Source of the DNA: Halocynthiibacter sp. SDUM655004
Lineage (GTDB): Bacteria > Pseudomonadota > Alphaproteobacteria > Rhodobacterales > Rhodobacteraceae
DNA length: 64,000 bases
Reading direction: 5' to 3'
NCBI RefSeq assembly: GCF_026015885.1
Contig: NZ_JAPDUG010000001.1
Coordinates: 372,001 to 436,000 of the forward strand
Part shown: in pieces, positions 54,629-63,379 of the stretch
How positions within the stretch are numbered: position 1 is the first letter of the stretch
Layout of the letters: each line of letters starts with the position of its first letter
Made by a program: the position numbers and the translations under genes
The notes under the pieces: generated by a model
What the model was told of the DNA's origin: nothing
Databases searched by the model: none
The model's input: only the letters and a program-made list of their open reading frames with translations

Positions 54629-55495
54629 ATGTCAAAGAAACCTGTCAAAAAACAACACGAAGATCCGGAAACAACAGGCCACTCCTGGGATGGGATCGAA
54701 GAGTTCAACAACCCGCTTCCGCGTTGGTGGCTCTGGACTTTTTATGCCACGATCATTTGGGGCATTGCCTATACCATCGCCTATCCGGCATGGCCGCTTG
54801 TGAACAAAGCAACTCAGGGGGTTCTTGGGTATTCCACTCGTGAAGAAGTTGCCAAGGATATCGCATCCTTTAACGAGGCGAACGCGGAAATCCGTGCCAA
54901 GCTCGTTTCAACCGACCTAACTGAAGTTGAAAACGATGCTGACCTGACACGCTTTGCAACGGCTGGTGGCGCCGCGGTATTCCGCACATGGTGCGCACAG
55001 TGTCACGGCTCTGGTGCGGCTGGTGCGGTTGGATATCCGAACCTGCTGGATGATGACTGGCTCTGGGGGGGTGATATCGAGGCGATCTATGAAACTGTCG
55101 CCCATGGTATCCGCAACGAAGACTACGACGATGCGCGTTACTCCGAAATGCCCAAGTTCGGCGAGATTCTCGAGAATGAGGAAATCGAACAAGTGGTTGA
55201 ATATGTGCTGTCCATCTCTGGGCAGGAACATGACGCAACGCTCGCTTCCTCTGGAGCGGTTGTCTACGAAGATAATTGCTCTGCATGTCACGCAGAAGAT
55301 GGCACAGGTGACCGAAGTCAAGGCGCACCGAATCTGACTGATGCAATCTGGCTTTACGGTGGTGATCGTGAGTCCCTTACGGACACTGTCGTAAACGCTC
55401 GGTACGGGGTTATGCCTGGTTGGTCTAATCGCTTGTCCGAAGCAGATATTCGCGCCGTCTCCTTCTACGTCCACAACTTGGGCGGCGGCGAATAA
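54629..55495 (+). CDS. ccoP: cbb3-type cytochrome c oxidase subunit III
   Basis: Di-heme cytochrome c that accepts electrons from bc1 or soluble cytochromes. The 288-residue protein has one N-terminal membrane helix (about residues 32-56), then two heme sites, CAQCH at Cys122 and CSACH at Cys217. ATG 54629, with AAGGAGG 7 bases upstream, is preferred to GTG 54623. It ends the ccoNOQP operon ahead of two hairpins. Confidence 0.96.
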   Translation: MSKKPVKKQHEDPETTGHSWDGIEEFNNPLPRWWLWTFYATIIWGIAYTIAYPAWPLVNKATQGVLGYSTREEVAKDIASFNEANAEIRAKLVSTDLTEVENDADLTRFATAGGAAVFRTWCAQCHGSGAAGAVGYPNLLDDDWLWGGDIEAIYETVAHGIRNEDYDDARYSEMPKFGEILENEEIEQVVEYVLSISGQEHDATLASSGAVVYEDNCSACHAEDGTGDRSQGAPNLTDAIWLYGGDRESLTDTVVNARYGVMPGWSNRLSEADIRAVSFYVHNLGGGE

Positions 55496-55522
55496 CAACA
55501 AGTTCCGGAGGGAAACCTCTGG

Positions 55523-55573
55523 TTGGTGCCGACCGCCCGTCCTGTTCGCGCGTTTCCTGGGGGTTGGCACCAA
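55523..55573 (+). terminator. First hairpin after ccoP
   Basis: TTGGTGCC and GGCACCAA pair around a 35-base loop 27 bases after the ccoP stop and are followed by A rather than T. It may protect the 3' end or act with the stronger terminator that follows. Confidence 0.5.
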
Positions 55574-55580
55574 AAAAACT

Positions 55581-55618
55581 AAGTGGCGGAGCTCTGTCCT
55601 GGGCTTCGCCACTTTTTT
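55581..55618 (+). terminator. Main terminator after ccoNOQP
   Basis: AAGTGGCG-GAGC pairs with GCTT-CGCCACTT for 12 bp with a 10-base loop, followed by TTTTTT. It separates the oxidase genes from ccoGHIS, which then need their own promoter and FNR box. Confidence 0.85.
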
Positions 55619-55681
55619 GTCTGCGGCCAAGCGGCGCATGCACGACCTGTCGCAGGGACAATTCGGAAATCCCGTGAAACT

Positions 55682-55695
55682 TTGATACACATCAA
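55682..55695. promoter_or_regulatory. FNR box upstream of ccoG
   Basis: TTGATACACATCAA is a perfect match to TTGAT-N4-ATCAA, 58 bases before the ccoG ATG. Class II spacing would place the start near 55730. No good -10 is visible at the matching distance. Confidence 0.9.
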
Positions 55696-55753
55696 GGAAG
55701 TTCCACGTGATTCAACCCACGAAGGCAACGCGAAACAGGACAATGGAGGCGCT

Positions 55754-57187
55754 ATGAGTGCGTCAGAAACACCACCGAAGCTCTATGCAGCTCACGAACC
55801 GGTATTCCCGAAGCGGGTTTACGGCACATTTCGAACACTGAAGTGGTGGATCTTGGCGGTAACGCTTGGAATCTACTATTTACTTCCGTGGATTCGTTGG
55901 GATCGTGGCGATAAGCTGCCCGATCAGGCTGTTTTGGTTGATCTTGCCAATCGGCGCTTCTTTTTCTTCTGGATCGAGATTTGGCCGCACGAGTTCTATT
56001 TCGTTGCGGGGCTGCTCATTATGGCGGGCCTTGGGTTGTTCCTGTTTACCTCGGCGCTTGGGCGCGTGTGGTGCGGATATGCATGCCCGCAAACGGTCTG
56101 GACAGACTTGTTTATCCTTGTCGAGCGCTGGATCGAGGGCGACCGAAATGCGCGCGTACGCCTTTGGAATGCAAAGTGGGACCTGCGAAAAATCAGGCTA
56201 CGGCTGTTTAAGTGGGTTGTCTGGCTGTTGATTGCGGTCGCCACAGGGGGCGCATGGGTTTTCTACTTTACTGACGCGCCGCAATTGGCCGTTGATCTGG
56301 TTACGTTGAACGCGCACCCGATTGCCTACACGACCATTGTGATTCTCACGCTCACTACCTTTGTGTTCGGTGGCTTCATGCGCGAGCAGGTCTGTATCTA
56401 CATGTGCCCTTGGCCGCGTATTCAGGCGGCGATGATGGACGAAGACACATTGGTCGTTGCCTATCGTGAGTGGCGCGGAGAGCCGCGCGGCAAGCACCGC
56501 AAGAAGCAAGACCCAGAGGCGGAGCCGTTGGGAGACTGTATCGATTGTATGGCTTGCGTGAATGTATGCCCCGTTGGCATCGATATCCGCGATGGTCAGC
56601 AAATGGAGTGTATCACGTGCGCGCTGTGCATCGATGCCTGCGACGACATCATGGACAAGATCGGTAAGCCACGCGGGCTCATCGATTACATGGCTCTTAA
56701 GGATGAGGAAGCCGAACGCGCAGGCGAAGAGCCGCGCAACATATGGAAACACATCCTGCGGCCGCGCACGCTTCTGTACACAGGGCTTTGGTCTGCTGTG
56801 GGGTTCGCGCTGGTGTTTGCGCTGTTTATTCGCAGCGATATCAACATCACCGTTTCCCCTGTTCGAAACCCGACCTTCGTAACTCTTTCTGACGGGTCGA
56901 TCCGCAACACATACGATGTGCGGCTCCGCAACAAACACGGCGAGGATCGAGACTTTGCGATGTCGCTGACCAGCGAAGAGCAGCTTGAACTTTCGCTGGA
57001 AGGGGAAGATGATCTGACTGTTCGGGTTCCTGCGGACTCAACGTTCCTTCAGCGCGTCTATGTCACTGCGCCGAGTGGAACACAGGCAACAACAATGCAA
57101 TCCGCTCCTCTGCGGCTTTGGATCACAGATGTTGTGAATGAAGACAGAGCCTCAAAAGACACGGTATTCAACGGAAACGCAAAATGA
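55754..57187 (+). CDS. ccoG: cbb3 oxidase accessory iron-sulfur protein CcoG
   Basis: A 477-residue membrane protein needed for oxidase assembly, linked to copper reduction. It has about five membrane helices, a CGYACPQTVW segment, a CIYMCPWPR segment and two 4Fe-4S ferredoxin motifs (CIDCMACVNVCP and CITCALCIDACD). The C-terminal domain is an Ig-like periplasmic fold. ATG 55754, with TGGAGG upstream, is preferred over the in-frame codon at 55583, which lies in the ccoP terminator. It starts ccoGHIS. Confidence 0.96.
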   Translation: MSASETPPKLYAAHEPVFPKRVYGTFRTLKWWILAVTLGIYYLLPWIRWDRGDKLPDQAVLVDLANRRFFFFWIEIWPHEFYFVAGLLIMAGLGLFLFTSALGRVWCGYACPQTVWTDLFILVERWIEGDRNARVRLWNAKWDLRKIRLRLFKWVVWLLIAVATGGAWVFYFTDAPQLAVDLVTLNAHPIAYTTIVILTLTTFVFGGFMREQVCIYMCPWPRIQAAMMDEDTLVVAYREWRGEPRGKHRKKQDPEAEPLGDCIDCMACVNVCPVGIDIRDGQQMECITCALCIDACDDIMDKIGKPRGLIDYMALKDEEAERAGEEPRNIWKHILRPRTLLYTGLWSAVGFALVFALFIRSDINITVSPVRNPTFVTLSDGSIRNTYDVRLRNKHGEDRDFAMSLTSEEQLELSLEGEDDLTVRVPADSTFLQRVYVTAPSGTQATTMQSAPLRLWITDVVNEDRASKDTVFNGNAK

Positions 57188-57651
57188 CCAAACAACGCGA
57201 AATCACAGGACGACAGGTCTTTTTCTTTGTATCGGGCGCTTTTGCGATTGTGATCGGTGTGAACCTGACGCTCGCTTATAATGCCGTCAAAACCTTTCCA
57301 GGACTGGAGGTTAAGAACTCCTACGTGGCGAGCCAGCAATACGACGAGGTGCGCGCTGCGCAAGAGGCGCTGGGCTGGACGGTTGAGCCGACCTATGCAG
57401 ATGGCGTGCTTGAGCTTGCGGTAACTGATGCAGACGGCGCGCCGGTTGAGGTTTTGAACCTCAGGGGCATTCTTGGGCGCGCGACGCATACGCGGCAGGA
57501 TATGACACCGGAATTCACGTTCGCCAACGGCGTATACAGCACTCCGGTTGAGCTTGATCGTGGGAACTGGAATTTTCGGATGCAGGCAACTGCGCCGGAT
57601 GGAACGCCCTTTCAGCAGCGCGTTGTCATTCACGTAAGAAAGCAGAAATGA
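57184..57651 (+). CDS. ccoH: FixH/CcoH family protein
   Basis: A 155-residue single-pass membrane protein with a helix (about residues 12-32) and a periplasmic beta-rich domain. It is needed for cbb3 assembly. The segment NSYVASQQYDEVRAAQEALGW is typical of FixH. ATGA overlaps join it to ccoG and ccoI. Confidence 0.94.
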   Translation: MTKQREITGRQVFFFVSGAFAIVIGVNLTLAYNAVKTFPGLEVKNSYVASQQYDEVRAAQEALGWTVEPTYADGVLELAVTDADGAPVEVLNLRGILGRATHTRQDMTPEFTFANGVYSTPVELDRGNWNFRMQATAPDGTPFQQRVVIHVRKQK

Positions 57652-59840
57652 GTGACCTGACAGCAAATTCGTCGGCGTGTCCGGCCTGCGTTGTTGCTCC
57701 TGCCGCAACCGAGGTTGCAGCGCGGGTGGATGCCGCTGCGCCTGCGGGTGCGATTTTGCTGTCGTTGCCGACAATCCATTGCTCAGCCTGTATCTCCTCT
57801 GTTGAACGTACCCTAAACGCGATGAGCGGCGTGAATTCTGCGCGTGTTAATCTCACATTAAAGCGGGCATCGGTTGAGGCTGAACCATCTGTCGGGATTG
57901 ATGACCTGACAACCGCGCTGGAAAACGCCGGTTTCGAAGCTCATGAACTGGATGCGAGTGCCATCGCCGCCACCGAAACCAACAAGGCGGGCCGTGATCT
58001 TTTGATGCGGCTTGCGGTTGCTTTCTTTGCGTCGATGAATGTGATGCTTTTGTCCGTTGCAGTTTGGTCCGGTGCCGAAGATGCCACGCGGGATATGTTC
58101 CACTGGATATCTGCTGCGATTGCCTTTCCGGCCATTGGCTTCTCTGCGCAGCCGTTTTTCAAAAGCGCATGGGCGGCGCTCTCCAAGAAGCGGATGAACA
58201 TGGACGTGCCGATTGCCTTGGCGATCGCGCTCGCGCTTGGAACGTCTCTCTATGAAACGGCCCATTCGGGCGAGCATGCCTATTTTGACGCGGCGCTTAC
58301 ACTTACCTGCTTCCTTCTTGCGGGCCGCTACCTTGATCACCGCACGCGCGCGGTTGCACGATCCGCCGCCGAAGAACTTGCTGCGTTGGAGGTGCCGCGT
58401 GCTTTGCGGATTGTCCTTGGCCCGAATGGCGAAAAGATCGAAGAAACGGTTCTTATTTCTGACCTTACCAAGGGTGATCTGCTTCTTGTTAAGCCTGGTG
58501 GTCGAATGCCGGTGGACGGTGAGGTTGTTGAAGGGAAAAGCGAGCTTGATCGTTCGCTGCTGACCGGTGAAACGCTTCCTGCCTTTGTTGAGCAGGGGCA
58601 GTTGGTTAGCGCGGGAGAGGTGAACCTGACGGGCCCGCTTGTGGTTCGAACAACGGCATTCGGGCGCGATACGTCCCTGCATCGGATGGCGGACCTTGTT
58701 GCGATCGCTGAAAGTGGCCGCAATCGATACACGTCACTTGCCGATAAGGCCGCCAAACTCTATGCGCCCGGTGTGCATATCCTTGCGGGGCTTTCGTTTA
58801 TTGGCTGGTATATCTTTACCCAAGACATGCGCACGGCGATCAACATCGCGGCGGCTGTTCTTATTATCACCTGTCCCTGTGCGCTTGGCCTTGCTGTTCC
58901 TGCGGTGACAACGGCGGCTTCTGGGCGGCTTTTCAAACGTGGCATGCTCATCAAGCACGAGACAGCATTGGAGCGATTGGCTGAGGTGAAGTCGGTTGTT
59001 TTTGACAAAACCGGTACGCTGACCAATGGCACGCCTGTTTTCCTCGACGAGGGCCAAAACGCCAATGATCTCGCGGTTTCCATCGGTCTTGCCAAGGCAT
59101 CAGCTCACCCGCTTGCGCAGGCATTGGTCCAAACAGATAAACCAGCGGCATTGATTGACGAGATCAAAGAGGTTCCTGGCTATGGAGTTGAGGGCCAGTG
59201 GAATGGGCAGCGTGTTCGGCTGGGTCGCGGCGCTTGGGTTGGGGCAACGGATGAGAGTTTTGAAGGCCCAACCACATGGCTTCGCATTGGAGAAAATGCT
59301 CCAGTTCGGTTCGGTTTCCGCGATACGCTGCGCACCGGTGCACGCGAAGCAGTGAGCGAGCTATTGGCGCGCGGTGTGCCTGTCCACCTGATCTCTGGGG
59401 ATACCAAGCCTTCGGTAGCAGCACTTGCACGTGAGCTTGGGATAACCAATTGGCAAGCGGGCGTTTTGCCCGAAGAGAAGGCCGGATATATCAACGACCT
59501 CTCGCAATCCGGCCCTGTGTTGATGGTTGGTGACGGTTTGAACGACACTGCTGCGCTCGCAGCGGCGCATGTCTCGATATCACCAGCGTCTGCTTTAGAT
59601 GCTGCACGAGTCGCTTCGGATATCGTTTTGCTTGGAAGTGACCTAAGCTCGTTGCCAGAAGCGCTTACGACGGCACAGAAGTCGACCAAACGGATCAGAG
59701 AGAATTTCCGAATCGCAACGCTGTATAACTTCATCGCAGTGCCAATTGCCGTCGCAGGGCTTGCAACTCCGCTTGCTGCTGCGCTGGCAATGTCGCTTAG
59801 TTCGATCACCGTTTCACTAAACGCGCTACGTCTTAGGTAA
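57648..59840 (+). CDS. ccoI: Cu(+)-exporting-type P-ATPase of cbb3 assembly
   Basis: A 730-residue P1B-type ATPase that moves copper out of the cytoplasm for CuB of CcoN. An N-terminal Cys pair (SACPACVV) precedes the metal-binding domain with HCSACISSVERTL. Then come TGETLP, the CPC motif in ITCPCALGLAVP, phosphorylation site DKTGTLTNG and GDGLNDTAAL. Overlaps ccoH by 4 bases and leaves 3 bases before ccoS. The cbb3-linked class (CcoI/FixI/CopA2) is clear from context. Confidence 0.95.
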   Translation: MSDLTANSSACPACVVAPAATEVAARVDAAAPAGAILLSLPTIHCSACISSVERTLNAMSGVNSARVNLTLKRASVEAEPSVGIDDLTTALENAGFEAHELDASAIAATETNKAGRDLLMRLAVAFFASMNVMLLSVAVWSGAEDATRDMFHWISAAIAFPAIGFSAQPFFKSAWAALSKKRMNMDVPIALAIALALGTSLYETAHSGEHAYFDAALTLTCFLLAGRYLDHRTRAVARSAAEELAALEVPRALRIVLGPNGEKIEETVLISDLTKGDLLLVKPGGRMPVDGEVVEGKSELDRSLLTGETLPAFVEQGQLVSAGEVNLTGPLVVRTTAFGRDTSLHRMADLVAIAESGRNRYTSLADKAAKLYAPGVHILAGLSFIGWYIFTQDMRTAINIAAAVLIITCPCALGLAVPAVTTAASGRLFKRGMLIKHETALERLAEVKSVVFDKTGTLTNGTPVFLDEGQNANDLAVSIGLAKASAHPLAQALVQTDKPAALIDEIKEVPGYGVEGQWNGQRVRLGRGAWVGATDESFEGPTTWLRIGENAPVRFGFRDTLRTGAREAVSELLARGVPVHLISGDTKPSVAALARELGITNWQAGVLPEEKAGYINDLSQSGPVLMVGDGLNDTAALAAAHVSISPASALDAARVASDIVLLGSDLSSLPEALTTAQKSTKRIRENFRIATLYNFIAVPIAVAGLATPLAAALAMSLSSITVSLNALRLR

Positions 59841-59843
59841 TCC

Positions 59844-60002
59844 ATGGAAATTCTCGCCTACCTCATCCCGATCTCGCTTGGCCTTGGAGGTCTTGGGCTT
59901 GCGGCGTTCTTTTGGGCGCTGAAGCACGGGCAATTCGATGATCCGAAAGGCGATGGTGCGCGTTTTCTCAACGATGATTGGGACGACGATCCGCGCCCCT
60001 AA
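59844..60002 (+). CDS. ccoS: cbb3-type oxidase assembly protein CcoS
   Basis: A 52-residue protein with one N-terminal helix (MEILAYLIPISLGLGGLGLAAFFWALK) followed by a short acidic tail (FDDPKGDGARFLNDDWDDDP). This is the hallmark of CcoS/FixS, needed for cofactor insertion in the oxidase. It closes ccoGHIS. Confidence 0.95.
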   Translation: MEILAYLIPISLGLGGLGLAAFFWALKHGQFDDPKGDGARFLNDDWDDDPRP

Positions 60003-60028
60003 GCACCAATTAAGCAGCGTAAAACGAA

Positions 60029-60052
60029 AACGGCACCCCGTGAGGTGCCGTT
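60029..60052. terminator. Terminator between ccoS and the DD-carboxypeptidase gene
   Basis: AACGGCACC pairs with GGTGCCGTT over 9 bp with a CCGTGA loop. On the minus strand it is followed by TTTTCGTTTT, so it fits the DD-carboxypeptidase gene best; on the plus strand the T-run is weak. Confidence 0.8.
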
Positions 60053-60077
60053 GCTCATAAGTCTAATGCGTTTAGGT

Positions 60078-61598
60078 TCAGGAAGGTGAAATCACCGAAC
60101 ACTCAGTGTTGCGCGCGGCGAGGCGGCGACAGGCAAGCTCGGCTGCCTCGCGGGACATGCCCGTGAAATTAGCTTCAAAGCCTTTGCTTGTTTTCACGGC
60201 CTTGCGATCCGTTCCGTCAAGCGTTGCCAATTCGCGCAGCGCGGTTTTCAACAACGCACGTTCGGCGGCATAGCGCGACGCATAGTTGCCCACATTCACA
60301 CCCCAGAACTTTTCTGACGTGTTAGAGATTTTGGTTACGATTACGGGCGTGTCGTCAATCTCGTGCACTTCGGGCGTAACAGCCGCGAGAAGGAGAGTTT
60401 CCTTGATGGCTTCTTTCTCGTCAGGGCGTACGGCTGGCGGCAGAATCTCGGCGATTTGGGACGCTTCGATAGTTTCTGCTTTGGTGACTTCCGGGCGCGG
60501 CTCTGGTGTTACGACTGCGGTGCTGCCGTCGGCAACGACAATTGCTTCCTGAAGCGCATCCTGAATCGTTGTTTTAAGACTTGCTGCTGCGGACTCTGAC
60601 GGCGGTTCAACCTCAAGATTGGCAGCTATCGCGAGTGTTGGACGGGGGAGGGGGCGCATACTCTTTGAAACGGCTGTCACCAAACGAATGGTTTTGCCGG
60701 TTGCGCCTTCGGCAACCTTGGTGCCCGCATTACCCACATAAGCAGGAGGGCGAGGCTTCCGAACCGCTGCGCGTGTTGGCGCGCGTTTGAACCCCATATC
60801 GAGAAGCTCGGCAACGCGCTTGTTCCGAGCCGCTGTGGAGCTGCCGCCGAACATAGTTGCGATGATGCGCTCTTCTCCGCGTTGAGCGGAGGACACAAGG
60901 TTAAAGCCTGCAGCGCGTGTGTATCCTGTTTTGATACCGTCGGCGCCGCGATAGGCGGCAAGGAAGCGGCGGTTTGTGTTGTAGACAGCCTTGATCCCAG
61001 CATCGGTCGAGCGGCGGGAGAACAGGTTGTAGTACTCGGGGTAGTCATAAAAGAGATGACGCCCAAGTGTTGTCATGTCTCGCGCGGTCGAGAGGTGGCC
61101 GGATTCAGTAAGGCCGTGCGCGTTCTTGAACGTAGTTCGCGACATACCCAAGGCTTTGGCGGTGCGATTCATCCGTCGAGCAAACGCTGCCTCGCTGCCT
61201 GATACCGCCTCGCCAAGGGCAGTCGCCGCGTCGTTTGCCGATTTAACGGCAGCGGCGCGTATGAGATACCGAAGGGCAATACGTTGCCCTGCCCGCAGAC
61301 CCAGCTTGGAAGGGGGTTCCGCGGCGGCTTTTTTCGAAATTCTGATTTTCTGATCAAGGTCCAATTCACCGTGCTTAACGGCTTCAAAAACAATGTAGAG
61401 CGTCATCATCTTGGTCAATGACGCGGGATGCAATCGAGTGTCAGCATTTCGCGAATGCAGAACCTCACCGGTTCGTGCATCCATGACCATCGCCGCATAA
61501 GGCGCGGCCAAAGCCGGAATTGTACCGATCAGGGTGGCGCACAAGAATGCCGCCACCAATACTGTGTTTTGGACGAACTGCCCGAGCCGTGTTCGCAC
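60078..61598 (-). CDS. D-alanyl-D-alanine carboxypeptidase with SPOR domain
   Basis: A periplasmic penicillin-binding protein (S11 family) of 506 residues that trims pentapeptide ends of peptidoglycan. It has an N-terminal signal peptide (to about residue 31), SxxK in ASLTKMM, SxN in KSANDAA and KTG in GIKTGYTRAAG. A long Pro/Ala/Glu linker then leads to a C-terminal SPOR domain (about residues 430-505), which in other proteins binds denuded glycans at the septum. The start is GTG 61598, with GAGG upstream. DacA/DacC-type naming is not resolvable. Confidence 0.93.
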   Translation of the reverse strand: MRTRLGQFVQNTVLVAAFLCATLIGTIPALAAPYAAMVMDARTGEVLHSRNADTRLHPASLTKMMTLYIVFEAVKHGELDLDQKIRISKKAAAEPPSKLGLRAGQRIALRYLIRAAAVKSANDAATALGEAVSGSEAAFARRMNRTAKALGMSRTTFKNAHGLTESGHLSTARDMTTLGRHLFYDYPEYYNLFSRRSTDAGIKAVYNTNRRFLAAYRGADGIKTGYTRAAGFNLVSSAQRGEERIIATMFGGSSTAARNKRVAELLDMGFKRAPTRAAVRKPRPPAYVGNAGTKVAEGATGKTIRLVTAVSKSMRPLPRPTLAIAANLEVEPPSESAAASLKTTIQDALQEAIVVADGSTAVVTPEPRPEVTKAETIEASQIAEILPPAVRPDEKEAIKETLLLAAVTPEVHEIDDTPVIVTKISNTSEKFWGVNVGNYASRYAAERALLKTALRELATLDGTDRKAVKTSKGFEANFTGMSREAAELACRRLAARNTECSVISPS

Positions 61599-61965
61599 GT
61601 CGGCCTCGCTATTTTAACTGCCTCTTGCCGCCGATTTTTCGGCTGACATTTTTTGTAATTGCAAGAATCGTAACACACGGGATTCACTTGGAGAAACTCT
61701 TTTTTCAGAACAGTTGAATCGCTGGTGAAAATTTGTAACAGGCTTGATTTAGTGGCGCCTTGCCGCTCAACCGCTACATGTGTCCATGCTGGCGGGGTGA
61801 ATGCCGAATATTCGGGAAATAGGCGGAATTTTGGGGGCGTTGCTCTAGAAAAAAGGTTGATATTTTATTCAATTTTGGTCGAGCAAACGGCGCCTTCCCC
61901 TTTTCACCAGCGGTAGAGGCTCTATATAATCTGCCTACACGTGAATTGGATTGCCTAAAACGTCG
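61599..61965. other. Intergenic region between DD-carboxypeptidase and clpS
   Basis: A 367-bp divergent control region without a supported gene. It holds three GANTC (CcrM-type) methylation sites at 61665, 61681 and 61716, an AT-rich stretch around 61650-61700, and the candidate clpS -10 at 61925. No CtrA full box, tRNA or small RNA signature was evident. The short frames inside it show no family features. Confidence 0.6.
61925..61930 (+). promoter_or_regulatory. Candidate clpS -10 element
   Basis: TATAAT, a perfect -10, lies 35 bases before the ATG used for clpS. A matching -35 at 17-bp spacing is weak (TTTCAC at 61902). Confidence 0.5.
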
Positions 61966-62310
61966 ATGGAATTTTTTACCACATATATGATGGCCGACGA
62001 CGACGCACCCGAAGATGGTGACGCCGGAGTTCTGACAAAGACAGTACAGAAGACCGCTCGGCCTCCGATGTATAAAGTACTGCTGCTGAATGATGATTAC
62101 ACGCCGATGGAGTTTGTGATCTACATTTTGGAGCGGTTCTTTGGCGTGTCTTCGTCGTTGGCGTATGAAATCATGCTGACGGTCCACAAAAAGGGCATTG
62201 CTGTGGTCGGAGTGTTTTCCCACGAGGTGGCGGAAACCAAGGTTGCGCAAGTAATGGACGCTGCGCGCCAGAATCAACATCCGCTGCAATGCACGATGGA
62301 AAAGGAATAG
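61966..62310 (+). CDS. clpS: ATP-dependent Clp protease adaptor ClpS
   Basis: An N-end-rule adaptor that delivers substrates with bulky N-terminal residues to ClpAP. The core [30 protein letters not shown] and [24 protein letters not shown] is unmistakable, with the N-degron pocket residues ([10 protein letters not shown]) and the terminal [10 protein letters not shown]. The start is uncertain: ATG 61966, 61987 and 61990 and TTG 61951 are in frame and none has a strong ribosome site. ATG 61966 is chosen as the first after the candidate promoter. clpA is not visible in the window. Confidence 0.93.
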   Translation: MEFFTTYMMADDDAPEDGDAGVLTKTVQKTARPPMYKVLLLNDDYTPMEFVIYILERFFGVSSSLAYEIMLTVHKKGIAVVGVFSHEVAETKVAQVMDAARQNQHPLQCTMEKE

Positions 62311-62326
62311 GGGCGCGGCCCCCGTT

Positions 62327-63328
62327 ATGCAAAATCAACGTATCACATTGAGCCTTGAGGGGGGCGGGTTGTCCCTTCCCGAAGAGGGGCAGATTCTCGT
62401 TTTCAACGCAACGCCCGAGAGCGATCTCGATAGCTTGCCTAAAGAACGTGTTGTTGCGGTTCAGGGTTTCAAGCCGGATTATGATGCCTTGGCGGGCGCT
62501 GGATATTCAGTTGTTACCGCACCTGAGGGCACCTATGCGATGGCGATTGTGTTTCTTCCCCGTGCAAAGGCGGAAGCGCGTGCGATGATCGAGGCCGCAA
62601 CACGGTTTTGCCCAGATGGCCTCGTTGTCGTCGATGGCCAGAAAACAGATGGAATTGACGGTATCTATAAGGCCTGTCGCAAGGTAGCCGACTGTTCATC
62701 TGCGTTTTCAAAATCCCATGGCAAAACCTTTTGGTTTCCCGCCGTGCACGCCTTTGAAGATTGGGCCGCTCCGCAAGATCCCACCGAAGTTGCGCCAGGA
62801 TTTGTTACGCGTCCCGGCGTGTTTTCTGCGGATGGCATTGATCCGGGTTCCAAAATTCTGGCGGATCTATTACCGGAAAAACTGGGTGCTGATGTAGCAG
62901 ATTTTGGCGCGGGGTGGGGCTGGCTTTCTGCTCAGGTTTTGACCAGAGAGAGTGTGAAATCGCTGCATCTGGTTGAGGCCGATCATGCCGCATTGGAATG
63001 CGCGCGTGAAAATATCGCCGACCCACGCGCCGAATTCCATTGGGCCGACGTAACGCGATATAAAAGCCTGCCGGCGTTTGACACGGTCGTAATGAACCCG
63101 CCGTTTCATACCAGCCGAGCTGCCGATCCTGCGATTGGGAAGGCATTTCTCGCTGCTGCTGCGCGTTTCCTGAAACCGCGTGGGCACCTTTGGGTCGTGG
63201 CCAATCGGCACCTGCCATACGAAGCTGACCTGAATGAACTTTATCGCAATGTCGAAGAAGTCGGCGGTGATAATCGGTTCAAGGTTTTCCACGCCAGCCA
63301 ACCCGCGCAGAAAACTCGCAACATCTGA
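62327..63328 (+). CDS. Class I SAM-dependent methyltransferase, RsmC-like
   Basis: A 333-residue protein with a degenerate N-terminal methyltransferase-like domain and an active C-terminal one. The SAM loop is DFGAGWGWLS (GxGxG type) and the catalytic motif is MNPPFHTSR, as in 16S rRNA (guanine-N2) methyltransferases RsmC/RsmD. The two-domain plan matches RsmC. It lies 16 bases after clpS and is probably co-transcribed. The exact target base is not certain. Confidence 0.88.
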   Translation: MQNQRITLSLEGGGLSLPEEGQILVFNATPESDLDSLPKERVVAVQGFKPDYDALAGAGYSVVTAPEGTYAMAIVFLPRAKAEARAMIEAATRFCPDGLVVVDGQKTDGIDGIYKACRKVADCSSAFSKSHGKTFWFPAVHAFEDWAAPQDPTEVAPGFVTRPGVFSADGIDPGSKILADLLPEKLGADVADFGAGWGWLSAQVLTRESVKSLHLVEADHAALECARENIADPRAEFHWADVTRYKSLPAFDTVVMNPPFHTSRAADPAIGKAFLAAAARFLKPRGHLWVVANRHLPYEADLNELYRNVEEVGGDNRFKVFHASQPAQKTRNI

Positions 63329-63379
63329 TAATTCTGCTAGTCTCCACCGAGAATCGGGACCGAACCAAGAGGCGCCAAT

